Below, in pieces: positions 28,086-36,732 of a stretch of 64,000 bases of DNA. Each line of letters opens with the position of its first letter. Position 1 is the stretch's first letter. The stretch lies in the NCBI RefSeq assembly GCF_007679045.1, contig NZ_VEFS01000002.1, positions 434,001 to 498,000 of the forward strand. Reading direction: 5' to 3'. Position numbers and translations under genes: made by a program. Origin of the DNA: Microbacterium sp. BH-3-3-3 (GTDB lineage: Bacteria > Actinomycetota > Actinomycetes > Actinomycetales > Microbacteriaceae). Under the pieces are notes generated by a model, which was not told the origin of the DNA, made no database searches, and worked only from the letters and a program-made list of their open reading frames with translations.

Positions 28086-28907
28086 GTGTCCGATCGCCCC
28101 GCGCGCCCGCCGCGTCCGCAGCACGTGCTGTCCGTCGTCTCCCGTGAGCGGCTGAGCCCGCACCTCGTGCGCATCCGTGCGCGCGGTACCGACCTCACCG
28201 CGTTCCGCGAGAGCCCGCACACGGACGCCTACGTCAAGATCACCTTCGCCAAGCCCGAGTTGGGTCTCGAGCCGCCGTACGACCTGGCGGCGCTGCGCGA
28301 GACGCTGGCCCCCGATGACCTCCCCGTCACGCGCACGTACACGGTGCGGGCGGTCGACGGCGACGAGCTCACGATCGACTTCGTCGTGCACGGCGACGAG
28401 GGACTCGCCGGCCCCTGGGCCGCCCGCGCCGAGCCGGGGGAGCGCCTGGTCGTCTCGTCGCCCGGCGGGGGATACGCCCCCGACTCGACAGCGGACTGGC
28501 ACCTCCTGGCCGGCGACGAGTCGGCCCTGCCGGCGATCGGGGCGGCGCTGGAGGCTCTGGCTCCGGATGCCGTGGGGGCGGCGTTCCTCGAGGTGCAGAG
28601 CCCCGACGAGCAGGTGACCCTGCGGGCGCCCGAGGGCATCGCCCTCACCTGGGTGCACCGGGGAGACGCCCCCGCCGGCGCGACGCCGGTGCTCGCGGAG
28701 GCCGTTTCGCAGTGGCATCCGCTCCCCGGACGCGGGCAGGTGTTCGCCCACGGGGAGCGCGAGGCGATGAAGGCCCTGCGCGACATCGTGTTCGGGCAGT
28801 GGCAGCTCGAGCGGTCGCAGGTGTCGTTGTCGGGGTACTGGGCCTACGGGCGCACCGAAGACCGGTTCCAGGCCGAGAAGCGCGAGCCCATCGGTCAGAT
28901 CCTCTGA
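28086..28907 (+). CDS. Siderophore-interacting FAD-binding protein (ferric-siderophore reductase family)
   Basis: 273 residues from GTG 28086, with AAGGAG 6 nt upstream. The FAD-binding barrel shows the family motif PVTRTYTVRAVDGDELTIDF, followed by HGDEGLAGPWAARAEPGE and SSPGGGY. The C-terminal NAD(P)-like domain has LLAGDESALPAIGA and ends with SLSGYWAYGRTEDRF. Members release iron from imported siderophores by reduction. No siderophore transporter is adjacent here. Confidence 0.92.
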   Translation: MSDRPARPPRPQHVLSVVSRERLSPHLVRIRARGTDLTAFRESPHTDAYVKITFAKPELGLEPPYDLAALRETLAPDDLPVTRTYTVRAVDGDELTIDFVVHGDEGLAGPWAARAEPGERLVVSSPGGGYAPDSTADWHLLAGDESALPAIGAALEALAPDAVGAAFLEVQSPDEQVTLRAPEGIALTWVHRGDAPAGATPVLAEAVSQWHPLPGRGQVFAHGEREAMKALRDIVFGQWQLERSQVSLSGYWAYGRTEDRFQAEKREPIGQIL

Positions 28908-28913
28908 CGGGCG

Positions 28914-28945
28914 AACGCCGCCCGCGCTCGAGCGCGGGTCGGCGT
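28914..28945. terminator. Bidirectional hairpin between convergent genes
   Basis: CCCGCGCTCGAGCGCGGG (28921-28938) is a perfect palindrome flanked by ACGCCG and CGGCGT arms. It lies between the convergent siderophore-interacting protein and HAD genes. It has no T-tract, so transcription termination is likely but not certain. Confidence 0.55.
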
Positions 28946-28976
28946 CAGCGCGCGCGGATGGCCCGGCCCTCGGGGC

Positions 28977-29771
28977 TCAGCTCTCGGCGCGCTCGGGCAG
29001 CGTGGGGACGAGCTCGTCGAGGAACGCTGCGGTGTCCTCCCAGCCGTGCACGGCCTGGCACTCGACGCCCATGGCGAGCACGGGGTAGTCGTTGCCGTCG
29101 GGGTCGAGGCGGTCGCCGACGAACAGCATGTCGTCGAGAGAGATGCCGGTCGCCTCCGCGAGCTTGCCCATGCCGTAGGCCTTGTCGATCCCGCGGTGGG
29201 TGATGTCGACCGAGGTCGACCCGCCCGAGCGCACCTCGAGGTCGGGAATGCGGGCGGCGACGGCCTCGCGCAGGCTGTTCTTCTTCTCGCCCGTGGGGTC
29301 CCACGCCATCTTCGCCTCGAGCGGCGCCGACTGGCCGAGAGCCGAGAACGTGATCTGCGAGCCGCGGTCCTCGAGGATGTCGCCCCAGGGCTCGGCCTCC
29401 CACAGACCCAGGCGCTCGGCCTCTTCGCGCACTGCGGAGAGGGCGCGCTGCTTCTCGTCGTCGGTGAGCGAGTGGGCGTACACCGTCTCGATGCCCTCGG
29501 CGTTCAGGCGGTAGTACTGCGTGCCGCAGGTCGGCATGAGGTGGAAGTGCGACAGGAGCGCGGCGTCGGCCTGCGGCAGACGCTCGACCACCTGGGTGCG
29601 GAACTGCTGCAACTGGCCTCCGGAGATGATCGCCACCTCGACGCGGGCCGCGAGGGCGAGCAGGAGCTCGCCGATGCGGGGGTCGATCTGCGACTTCGAC
29701 GGGGCGAGGGTGTCGTCGAGATCGAACGCGACGAGGCGGGGCGTGGTGTCGGGCACGGGTGCTCCTGGCAT
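28977..29771 (-). CDS. HAD-IIB family phosphatase
   Basis: 264 residues. Motif I is FDLDDTLAPSKS, the inserted cap follows, the Lys motif is in THRGIDKAYGM, and motif IV is FVGDRLDPDGNDYP. This is the Cof/phosphomannomutase/sucrose-phosphatase type (HAD-IIB). The spacing and CGTQYYRL segment resemble phosphomannomutase-like or trehalose/sucrose-phosphatase-like enzymes, but the substrate cannot be fixed. It stands alone and is convergent with the siderophore-interacting gene. Confidence 0.85.
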   Translation of the reverse strand: MPGAPVPDTTPRLVAFDLDDTLAPSKSQIDPRIGELLLALAARVEVAIISGGQLQQFRTQVVERLPQADAALLSHFHLMPTCGTQYYRLNAEGIETVYAHSLTDDEKQRALSAVREEAERLGLWEAEPWGDILEDRGSQITFSALGQSAPLEAKMAWDPTGEKKNSLREAVAARIPDLEVRSGGSTSVDITHRGIDKAYGMGKLAEATGISLDDMLFVGDRLDPDGNDYPVLAMGVECQAVHGWEDTAAFLDELVPTLPERAES

Positions 29772-30146
29772 CAGGTGGTCGTTGCGCGCACGCCTACAGA
29801 TGCGGCGCGGGGTCGTGTCGATTCTAGGCGGGAGGCCGCGGATCTCCCGACGGCCCCTCAGGCGAGGCTGCGGGTGACGAGGCGGCGTCCCCCACGGGAA
29901 GGCGTTCCGCCGCGGGTGGTTCGATCCCGAAGTGCTCCACGGCGTCGGCTGCAGACAGGAGACGCAGCCGAACGATCCCGGGGAAGCATGAGAGTCCTCT
30001 CATGAATGACGGAAAGCGAAAAGAACTTCATAACGAACGTTCAGGTTGTCGTAGGGTAGGCGCGACGCTGAGAGGTGGGTGGGGGCCCGATCGCGGTTCC
30101 CGTCCTGCTCGCCGTGCGTCTTCCGACGAGACACGTGAGAGAGACG
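29772..30146. other. Intergenic region between the HAD gene and the S1 protease
   Basis: 375 bp without a credible gene. It contains the palindrome 29987-30004, a locally AT-richer stretch (30000-30050) and a weak -10-like TAGGGT (30052-30057) for the protease gene, with a leader of about 85 nt that is GC-rich at its 3' part. The HAD promoter should lie at its left end. Confidence 0.5.
29987..30004. promoter_or_regulatory. 18-bp perfect palindrome upstream of the S1 protease
   Basis: CATGAGAG TC CTCTCATG, 8-bp arms around 2 bp, about 50 bp upstream of the putative -10 of the protease gene. It has the size and symmetry of a dimeric regulator site; the regulator is unknown. Confidence 0.5.
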
Positions 30147-32177
30147 ATGACACGAAACATGAAGCGCTTGGGGTGGGCCGGTGCGTCCGCCGCTCTGGCG
30201 CTCACCGCCTCCGGACTCCTGGCCCCGGCTGTCGCCTTCGCCGGTGAGGCGGAGTCCACCGCCCCGACCTCGGGACCCCAGTTCGATTCCACGGCGAAGA
30301 AGCTGATGACCGAGAACGACCAGGTCGAGGGCGTCGCGAAAGACGGCTCCGGCAACGTCGTGATCTTCACCTCGACCGACGAGGCCGAGCTCGAGGGCAC
30401 CGCCAAGGCCTTCGTCGACTCCACCTCGAACGTCGTGGTCAAGAACATCGGCAAGATCTCGGCCCTGGCCGCCACCGACGTCGTCGGCGGTGCGGGCTAC
30501 GTCTCGCCCATCGACGACACCTCGGGCGCCCTGTGCTCGGTCGGCTTCAGCGGGTGGACCCCCGAGGGCGACCCCGCCGTCATCACCGCCGGCCACTGCA
30601 ACGCCGACGGCACGCTCACGCAGAGCTTCCTCACCGTCCCCTCCCGCGACGAGGCCGCCGGCGGCACCCAGCCCGCGATCGGTGCTCCGCTCGGAACCCT
30701 CGGCTTCTCGCAGTTCGGCGGCCCGGGCAACAGCGAGGGCGCGAACGGAAACGCCTCGTCGGTCGACATCGCGACCATCGACGTGACCAACGTCACGCTC
30801 GATCTGCTCCCCGAGATCACCGACTGGTCGACGCCGAGCGATCTGTCGAAGTCGACCACCGACGTGCGCGCGGTGGGCAAGGCCCAGCTCGACAAGCCGG
30901 CGTCCAAGTCGGGTCGCACGACGGGGCTCACCAGCGGCACCGTCACGGCCGAGGGCTGGGTGCAGGTGGAAGAAGAGGCGGGCGATGCCCGTTGGGTCTA
31001 CGGATTCGCGGTCGAGGGTGCCCCCGGCACCGTCCTCAGCGGTGACTCCGGCGGCTCGGTGTTCCAGGGCTCGACCGCCGTGGGCGTCGTCTCGGGTGGA
31101 GACCCCACGGGTGCCTTCCTCTGGGCCGCCGACCTCCAGGCCGGACTCGAGCGCACCGGTGGTTACACCGTGGCGCTGAAGATCGACGCTCCCGTTCTCA
31201 CGACCCCCGCCGACGGCGGATCGGTCGCCGTGGGCGGCACGATCTCGGGCACCGCGCCCGCCGGTTCGACCGTGAAGGTCACCCCCGCCGCGGGCGACGC
31301 CTTCGAGGCGACCACCGACGGTTCCGGCAACTGGAGCTTCCCCGCCCCCGACAAGCTGGGCGACTACGACTTCTCGCTGCAGGCCGTCAACGGCTACAAC
31401 ACCTCGGCCAAGGTCGACGCCTCGGTCGTCGTCAAGGCCGAGGCCCCGGTCATCGTCTCGCCCGTCGACGGCTCGATCGTCGAGAACGAGCTCACCGCCA
31501 TCTCGGGCACCGGCCTCGCCGGCGCCACGGTGACGCTGAGCGGCGACGCCACCGGCACCGCGAAGGTTTCGGCCAGCGGACAGTGGTCGGTCAAGACCGA
31601 CCTCGGCATCGGCACCTACTCCGTCACCGCCGTTCAGGCGCGTGACGGGCAGACCTCCGCCGAGGCCACCTCGTCGTTCACGGTCGCTCCGTCGGCTCCG
31701 ACCATCTCGGGCATCCAGGACGGCGCCACCTACAGCGGCGCGGCTGTTCCCACCTCGGTCTCGGGCACCGGTGTCGCCGGTGCGAAGGTCGTCGTGACGA
31801 TCAACGACGCCAAGGTCGGCGAGACCACTGTCGACGAAGACGGCACCTGGTCGATCGTGCTGCCCGCCGCCCTCGGTGAGGGCTCTTACGCGGTCGTCGC
31901 GACCCAGACCGTCGAGGGTGTCTCCAGCACCGCGACGGTCAGCTTCGCCGTCGCAGCCGTTCCGGCGCCGTCGCCCTCCCCGAGCGGCACCCCCGCTCCG
32001 GGCGGCAACGGCAACGGTGGATCCGGCAACGGTGGCGCGGGCAACGGCGGTAACGGTGGCGGCCTCGCCGTGACCGGTATGGGCGACGTGGCTCCCTTCG
32101 CATGGGGTGCTGCGGCACTCCTGCTCGCGGGCTTCGGTGCCCTCGGCTTCCGCAAGGTGCGCCGCTCGGCCCGCTGA
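30147..32177 (+). CDS. Secreted chymotrypsin-like (S1) serine protease with Ig-like repeats and LAVTG sorting signal
   Basis: 676 residues from ATG 30147. The signal peptide is residues 1-32 (cut near AVAFA/GE). The protease domain carries the triad His150 (ITAGHC), Asp207 (SSVDIATID) and Ser301 (SGDSGGS). Three bacterial Ig-like repeats follow (about residues 345-615, each beginning like APVLTTPADGGSV or APVIVSPVDGSIV). A Gly/Asn-rich linker, the sorting motif LAVTG (640-644), a membrane segment and a basic tail (RKVRR) end the protein. This architecture fits a cell-wall-anchored exoprotease displayed by class E sortase. The long terminator at 32191 ends the unit. Confidence 0.9.
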   Translation: MTRNMKRLGWAGASAALALTASGLLAPAVAFAGEAESTAPTSGPQFDSTAKKLMTENDQVEGVAKDGSGNVVIFTSTDEAELEGTAKAFVDSTSNVVVKNIGKISALAATDVVGGAGYVSPIDDTSGALCSVGFSGWTPEGDPAVITAGHCNADGTLTQSFLTVPSRDEAAGGTQPAIGAPLGTLGFSQFGGPGNSEGANGNASSVDIATIDVTNVTLDLLPEITDWSTPSDLSKSTTDVRAVGKAQLDKPASKSGRTTGLTSGTVTAEGWVQVEEEAGDARWVYGFAVEGAPGTVLSGDSGGSVFQGSTAVGVVSGGDPTGAFLWAADLQAGLERTGGYTVALKIDAPVLTTPADGGSVAVGGTISGTAPAGSTVKVTPAAGDAFEATTDGSGNWSFPAPDKLGDYDFSLQAVNGYNTSAKVDASVVVKAEAPVIVSPVDGSIVENELTAISGTGLAGATVTLSGDATGTAKVSASGQWSVKTDLGIGTYSVTAVQARDGQTSAEATSSFTVAPSAPTISGIQDGATYSGAAVPTSVSGTGVAGAKVVVTINDAKVGETTVDEDGTWSIVLPAALGEGSYAVVATQTVEGVSSTATVSFAVAAVPAPSPSPSGTPAPGGNGNGGSGNGGAGNGGNGGGLAVTGMGDVAPFAWGAAALLLAGFGALGFRKVRRSAR

Positions 32178-32190
32178 GGTTGATGAGCCA

Positions 32191-32236
32191 GCGCCCCCGG
32201 CGCCTTCCCGTTTCGGAAGGCGTCGGGGGCGCTTTC
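32191..32236 (+). terminator. Strong intrinsic terminator after the S1 protease
   Basis: GCGCCCCCGGCGCCTTCC (32191-32208) pairs with GGAAGGCGTCGGGGGCGC (32215-32232) with one mismatch and is followed by TTTCGTTG. Confidence 0.88.
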
Positions 32237-32343
32237 GTTGTCGCGACCGCGGGTCGGTGCGCGCGACGCGGGGGACGGCGCCGACTCGTCGCGCGATTAC
32301 GATGAGCTGACGTGCCCGACGGAGCCCGCGAAGGATGCAACGG

Positions 32344-33948
32344 ATGAGAACCCGACGCGCAGCGTGGGCGACCACGATCGTTCTCGTCGTGGCGGCCGTG
32401 GTCGTCGCCGCCTTCGTCCTCACGTTCGCAGTGCAGCGGGTGAGTTCGTCGTCGCATCTCGTCCTCGAGAACCCGACGCTCATCTTCTCCGACCCGGGGG
32501 CGGTGTCGTTCGCCGTGTCGGGGGCGAGCGCGAGCGTGACGTGGAGCGTGGCCGACGAGGGTGGTCACGAGGTGGTCTCCGGCACCGCCGAGCCCGACGA
32601 CGGATCCCTCACCATCGACGTCGCGCAGCGGGTGCCGACCGGCTACTACACGGTGACCCTCTCCTCGCCGTCCGATGGAGACGTCACCGCCGCGTTCGGG
32701 GTCACCGGCCCCGCCCCCGCGGACGATCGCTACTACAGCGTGCAGACCCTGAGCGCGCACCCGAACAGCGTCTACAGCGTCAACATGGACCGTCTGATCC
32801 CGATGCTGAAGGGACTGGGCTTCTCGTCGCGACGCGACTCGGTGTACTGGAGCCAGTTCGAGCTGTCGGCCGGCGAATACTCGACCCCGCCGTCGATCCA
32901 GCGCACGCTCGACGAGGATGATCAGAACGACATGTCGCTCGTCTGGACGGCCGGCAGCGGCAATCCCCTGTACGACGGGGGCCGCCTCCCGTCGTCGCCC
33001 GAGGCGATCCGCGCGTACGCGAAGTACATCGACGCATTCCTCACCGCGCACCCCCACGTCACCACCGTCGAGATGCTCAACGAGTTCAACGGCACGAACA
33101 ACAGCGCCTGCGGCGCGACGGCGGCGTGCTATCTCGACATCGCGAAGGTCGTCTATCCGTTCGTGAAGTCGCGGCATCCGGATGTCGTCATCGTCGCGGG
33201 GGGACTCGCGGGTGTCAGCCTCGATTGGTGGCGCGACTTCTTCTCGGCGGGGGGAGTCGCCTACGGCGACGCCTTCTCGTACCACCCCTACGGGCTCACG
33301 CCGCAGCGCCTGGGCGAGGTCGCCGACGAGATCACGCGGTTGATCAAGAAGAACAATCGAGGTGTCGGCAAGCCGCTGTACATGACGGAAGTCGGGTGGT
33401 CGATCTCCACCGAGCAGAAGGGCAACCCCGCGAAGGTCGGGACCGAGGAACAGCAGGCCGACCGGCTCGTCTACAGTTTCATCGCGCCGCAGGCGAGCCC
33501 GCAGATCGCTCTCGTCAACTGGTACCAGGCGCTCGATTACGGCCCGACCGAGACGGAGTACAACTTCGGCCTGTTCCGTCAGGCGACGGACAACGTCAAG
33601 GGGTTCCAGCCGAAGAAGGCCGCGGTCGCGTTCTACGTCCTGCGGTCACAACTCGACGGCTTCCACTACGTGCGCACGGACACGCTCGCCGGCGACGTGC
33701 AGTCGTACGTGTTCTCGAACGACAAGGGGGTCACCACGCGGGTGATGTGGCGCACGACCCGGTCGTCGGCGGACACCTCGACGACGTCGGTGACGCTCCC
33801 GGCGACGGGCAAGGCGTACCTGACGGTCACGAGCGTCGACGGGGCGCGCCTGGCCGCGGTCACCGGTACCGCGGCGTCTTCGACGCAGGAGGTCTCGACG
33901 TCGCCGATCTTCGTGACCACGAGCGATTCGCCGCCTCCGGCCCGGTGA
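32344..33948 (+). CDS. Membrane-anchored clan A glycoside hydrolase (GH39/GH5-like)
   Basis: 534 residues from ATG 32344 (GAAGG upstream); ATG 32335 is an alternative. An N-terminal membrane segment (residues 9-30) acts as signal anchor. A beta-sandwich region (40-120) precedes a TIM-barrel domain. Catalytic candidates are Glu247 in EMLNEFNG (the NE pair of clan GH-A) and Glu349 in LYMTEVGWS (nucleophile on strand 7). FSYHPYG is also typical. Such proteins attack polysaccharides at the cell surface. The exact GH family and substrate are not clear from motifs. It lies between two sortase-type surface proteins, suggesting a shared surface or matrix function. Confidence 0.78.
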   Translation: MRTRRAAWATTIVLVVAAVVVAAFVLTFAVQRVSSSSHLVLENPTLIFSDPGAVSFAVSGASASVTWSVADEGGHEVVSGTAEPDDGSLTIDVAQRVPTGYYTVTLSSPSDGDVTAAFGVTGPAPADDRYYSVQTLSAHPNSVYSVNMDRLIPMLKGLGFSSRRDSVYWSQFELSAGEYSTPPSIQRTLDEDDQNDMSLVWTAGSGNPLYDGGRLPSSPEAIRAYAKYIDAFLTAHPHVTTVEMLNEFNGTNNSACGATAACYLDIAKVVYPFVKSRHPDVVIVAGGLAGVSLDWWRDFFSAGGVAYGDAFSYHPYGLTPQRLGEVADEITRLIKKNNRGVGKPLYMTEVGWSISTEQKGNPAKVGTEEQQADRLVYSFIAPQASPQIALVNWYQALDYGPTETEYNFGLFRQATDNVKGFQPKKAAVAFYVLRSQLDGFHYVRTDTLAGDVQSYVFSNDKGVTTRVMWRTTRSSADTSTTSVTLPATGKAYLTVTSVDGARLAAVTGTAASSTQEVSTSPIFVTTSDSPPPAR

Positions 33949-33990
33949 CCCGCGAGCCGACGGAGCGGCGCATCCATCCGCCGGACAGGA

Positions 33991-34026
33991 AGAAGGCCCC
34001 CCGCGATCCCGCGGAGGGCCTTCTGT
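33991..34026. terminator. Intrinsic terminator shared by the glycosidase gene and tRNA-Pro
   Basis: AGAAGGCCCCCCGCG and CGCGGAGGGCCTTCT pair across a short loop, with T-rich sequence on the right (TTCTGTGTTG). It lies just beyond the 3' end of the minus-strand tRNA and the 3' end of the plus-strand glycosidase gene, so it can serve both. Confidence 0.85.
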
Positions 34027-34030
34027 GTTG

Positions 34031-34107
34031 TGGTCGGGGTGACAGGATTTGAACCTGCGGCCTCGTCGTCCCGAACGACGCGCGCTACCAAGCTGCGCCA
34101 CACCCCG
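34031..34107 (-). tRNA. tRNA-Pro (anticodon CGG)
   Basis: Read on the minus strand, 77 nt from CGGGGTG to the encoded CCA. Acceptor arms CGGGGTG/CACCCCG, a D-arm with GCGCAGCTTGGTAGCGC, an anticodon loop TTCGGGA (anticodon CGG, reading CCG codons) and a T-loop GGTTCAAATCC are all present. A -10-like TAGACT lies about 19 nt upstream. CCG is a common proline codon in this genome. Confidence 0.97.
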
Positions 34108-34197
34108 TTGCAACTTGAAAAGTCTACCCTGTCGAAGCGGATGCTCCGAACCACGGCAGGACCCGGGCGCGTCATGATCGAGGCCGTTCGTGCGCGA

Positions 34198-35694
34198 TCA
34201 GGTGCGCGGAGTGCCTCTTCTCCGCGCGATGCCCCACGCGGCGATCCCCATCGCCAGGACGACGGCCGCGATCCCGCCGGTTCCTCCGATCGCCGCCGCC
34301 GACATCCCGGTCGCGGCGAGGGCGGCCGAAGTCGACGCGGGCGGACTCGACGTCACGGGCGGCGGTGTGCTCGCCGCGGGGGTCGGGTCGACCCGCACCG
34401 GGGGAGGATCCCCCCACTGCGTCGTCTGCGAGGGGGAGGCGAACCTCTCGACGAAGACGAAGCCGGGAGAGAGGTGCTCCATGGTCTCGGCATCCTGGGC
34501 GCCGCGATCGATGCGCCAGACGGCGGTGTACACGCCGGGGCCGGGAAGGGTGTCGCTCTGCACCCGGTAGACGCCGCCTCCCGTGGCCGGATCGGTGCGG
34601 AGCTCGAGGTGCGCGACGGGGTCCAGCCCCGCGGGGATCTCGTCGGATTCGGCCAGGAACGAGCTGGTCGCGAACACGTCGGCCGTGGCCGAGATGACGA
34701 CGAACGAGCCGTCCTCGAGACGCGGCCACGGCTCGTCGCTCTCGACGGCGACCTCGTCGACGAATCGTCCGTCCTGCAGGTGCGCCGAGGTGGAGATGTG
34801 CGGCGCGAAGCGCACGGGGCGCGTGGTGGCGTCTTCGGCGGTCAGCTCGAAGGTCGTGGGGCGTGCGGGCCCGGCTGATTGCTGCTGATCGGGGGTGGTG
34901 TACGAACGGATCGCGGCGGTCTCGACGGTGAACGTCCCCGTCGCGCGGACCGCATAGGGTCGTCCGTCGTTCGCGGCGGGAACCGGGGCGGAGATCGGGT
35001 AGACGATGCCTCCCACGACCCCCGATCGCTCCGCGGCGCCCGTGTCGGCGAACACGGCGTTCTCGAGCCGCAGCGTGCCCGACGCCGTGGGGTCGACGTC
35101 GGCGGTCACCGTGCCGCGCGTGGGGTCGTCTGCCTGCGTGGTGAGGGTCAGCGTTCCGCCGACGCGCGGGACCGCCAACGCCTCGGCCTCAGCGAGGTAG
35201 GTCAGAGCGAGGTTCTGGACCGAGACGTTGTTCTCGGGGCTGGCCCGCCGCATGATGTGGTCGATGGCGCCGCGCAGATCGTCGCCGGTGTAGCCCCACG
35301 AATGCAGGGTGGTGTCGCGGTCGACGATCGCCTTGACCGCCCAGCCGACACTCGCCGCCTGCACCGGGTCGTCGGTCTGACCGTAGGTGCCGACGAGGTG
35401 GTTGATCGAGACCAGCTGCTGGGGGCTGAGGCCGTTCACGTCGGAGGATTCGCCGTGGTCGGTCGTGTCACCGGTCGCCACCGGAAGCCCCGGGTGGATG
35501 CAGTACGTGTGCACGTCGCCGACGCGCATCGATCCGTGCCAACCCGTGGACGACAACGGCGCCCAGGTGCCGAAACCGGTGCCCTGGTCGGCGGCGTGCG
35601 CGGCGGGCGCGAAGCCGACGGCGCCGAGAAGTACGGCGACGGCGGCGGCGAACGCCGCCCGACGGCGCCGTGACGGAGGTGGTGAGTGCTGCAT
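34198..35694 (-). CDS. Thioester-domain surface adhesin with LAATG sorting signal
   Basis: 498 residues. The signal peptide runs to about residue 34 (AHA/ADQ). The N-terminal domain has VHTYCIHPG (Cys65) and a partner glutamine in DDPVQAASVGW (Gln112). This Cys/Gln pair and the surrounding pattern match the TQXA/thioester domains of Gram-positive adhesins, which can bind host or surface amines covalently. A middle beta-rich region (150-420), a Pro/Ser/Thr stalk, the sorting motif LAATG (459-463), a membrane helix and ARRRG complete it. It is probably linked to the wall by a class E sortase, like the S1 protease nearby. The thioester call is by motif, not structure. Confidence 0.78.
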   Translation of the reverse strand: MQHSPPPSRRRRAAFAAAVAVLLGAVGFAPAAHAADQGTGFGTWAPLSSTGWHGSMRVGDVHTYCIHPGLPVATGDTTDHGESSDVNGLSPQQLVSINHLVGTYGQTDDPVQAASVGWAVKAIVDRDTTLHSWGYTGDDLRGAIDHIMRRASPENNVSVQNLALTYLAEAEALAVPRVGGTLTLTTQADDPTRGTVTADVDPTASGTLRLENAVFADTGAAERSGVVGGIVYPISAPVPAANDGRPYAVRATGTFTVETAAIRSYTTPDQQQSAGPARPTTFELTAEDATTRPVRFAPHISTSAHLQDGRFVDEVAVESDEPWPRLEDGSFVVISATADVFATSSFLAESDEIPAGLDPVAHLELRTDPATGGGVYRVQSDTLPGPGVYTAVWRIDRGAQDAETMEHLSPGFVFVERFASPSQTTQWGDPPPVRVDPTPAASTPPPVTSSPPASTSAALAATGMSAAAIGGTGGIAAVVLAMGIAAWGIARRRGTPRT

Positions 35695-35754
35695 GCGAGT
35701 CCCTTCGATTGGAAGAGACTCGATCTTGCGTGAGGGGCGATCGCCGCCGATGCG

Positions 35755-35790
35755 AGAACGGACCGATCCGTGGAGGGATCGGTCCGTTCT
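35755..35790 (-). terminator. Hairpin terminator after the metallophosphoesterase gene
   Basis: AGAACGGACCGATCC (35755-35769) pairs perfectly with GGATCGGTCCGTTCT (35776-35790) around 6 nt. It lies just downstream of the ponA-phosphoesterase operon on the minus strand and upstream of the adhesin gene. Confidence 0.8.
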
Positions 35791-35808
35791 GGTGCTGTGC
35801 AGAAGCGG

Positions 35809-36732
35809 TCAGCGAGGCAGCAGCGTCAGCAGCGTGGCTTCCGGCCGGCACGCGAAGCGCACGGGGGCGTAGATGGAGTGTCCGAGACCCGCGCTGACGT
35901 TCAACGGCACCGTTCGCCCGTCGTGCGTCCACTCGCTCAGACCGCGCGCCTGGTCGAGGGGCAGGTCGCAGTTCGACACCAGCGCCTTGCTGCTGAAGGG
36001 GATGCGCACCTGTCCGCCGTGGGTGTGCCCGGCCAGAAGCACGTCGGCGCCGAACGAGGTGAAGGCGTCGAGGGTGCGCCGGTAGGGGGCGTGCATCACA
36101 CCGAGGGTGAGGTCGCCGGCATCCAGTCTCGAGACGACCGGGGGGATGAGCTCGGGCCGATCCCAGTTGCGGTGCGCGTCGTTCACGCCGAAGGCCGTGA
36201 TCCGCGTGCCCTTCACCTCGAGCGAGACGGCCGTGTCGTCGAGGACCTTCCACCCGAGGTCGGCGGTGAAGAACCGATCGAGGGCATCGATGTCGAGGTG
36301 CTTGTGAGCCGGAACGTGCCCGGACGGTCCGAGGAAGTAGCGCAGCGGATTGCGCGGCGCGGGTTCCTGGTAGTCGTTCGAGCCGTGCACGACGAGTCCG
36401 GGGACGCCGCGCAGGGAGGCGAAGGCGGTCCGGATGCCGGTGAGCCCATCGCGATGACCGAGATTGTCTCCCGTGTTCACGACGAGGTCGGGCGAAAGGT
36501 CGGCCAGGCGCGCCATCCACTCCTGCTTGCGGTGCTGCCAGGGCGCCATGTGCGCGTCGGAAACGTGCAGGACGCGGATCCGTTCCGCGCCCTTCGGAAG
36601 CACGCGCAGGGCGTGGTAGCGCACCGTGAACAGGTAGCGCTCGACGCCCATGCCCCAGACGGCCGCCCCGACAGCGGCCGCCCCCGCGACCCCGAGGGGC
36701 GCGAGGGCGGCGACGCGGGAGGCGCGGCTCAC
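35809..36732 (-). CDS. Calcineurin-like metallophosphoesterase
   Basis: 307 residues. An N-terminal membrane segment (residues 8-30) is followed by a metallophosphoesterase domain with LHVSDAHMAPW (DxH), NTGDNLGHRDG (GDN), HGSNDY (GN[D/H] motif, as GSND), LGVMHAPY and LLAGHTHGGQ (GHxH). It is coupled to the penicillin-binding protein gene by a 4-nt GTGA overlap and resembles the phosphoesterase that follows ponA2 in mycobacteria. The substrate is unknown; an envelope lipid or nucleotide diphosphate is possible. Confidence 0.9.
   Translation of the reverse strand: MSRASRVAALAPLGVAGAAAVGAAVWGMGVERYLFTVRYHALRVLPKGAERIRVLHVSDAHMAPWQHRKQEWMARLADLSPDLVVNTGDNLGHRDGLTGIRTAFASLRGVPGLVVHGSNDYQEPAPRNPLRYFLGPSGHVPAHKHLDIDALDRFFTADLGWKVLDDTAVSLEVKGTRITAFGVNDAHRNWDRPELIPPVVSRLDAGDLTLGVMHAPYRRTLDAFTSFGADVLLAGHTHGGQVRIPFSSKALVSNCDLPLDQARGLSEWTHDGRTVPLNVSAGLGHSIYAPVRFACRPEATLLTLLPR

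Noticed and set aside
34120..34140. A third copy of the ackA/dnaX repeat near the tRNA-Pro gene (CCTGTCGAAG)
   Set aside because: Only about 10 bp match and the flanking arms are missing; it overlaps the tRNA promoter region and is likely chance.
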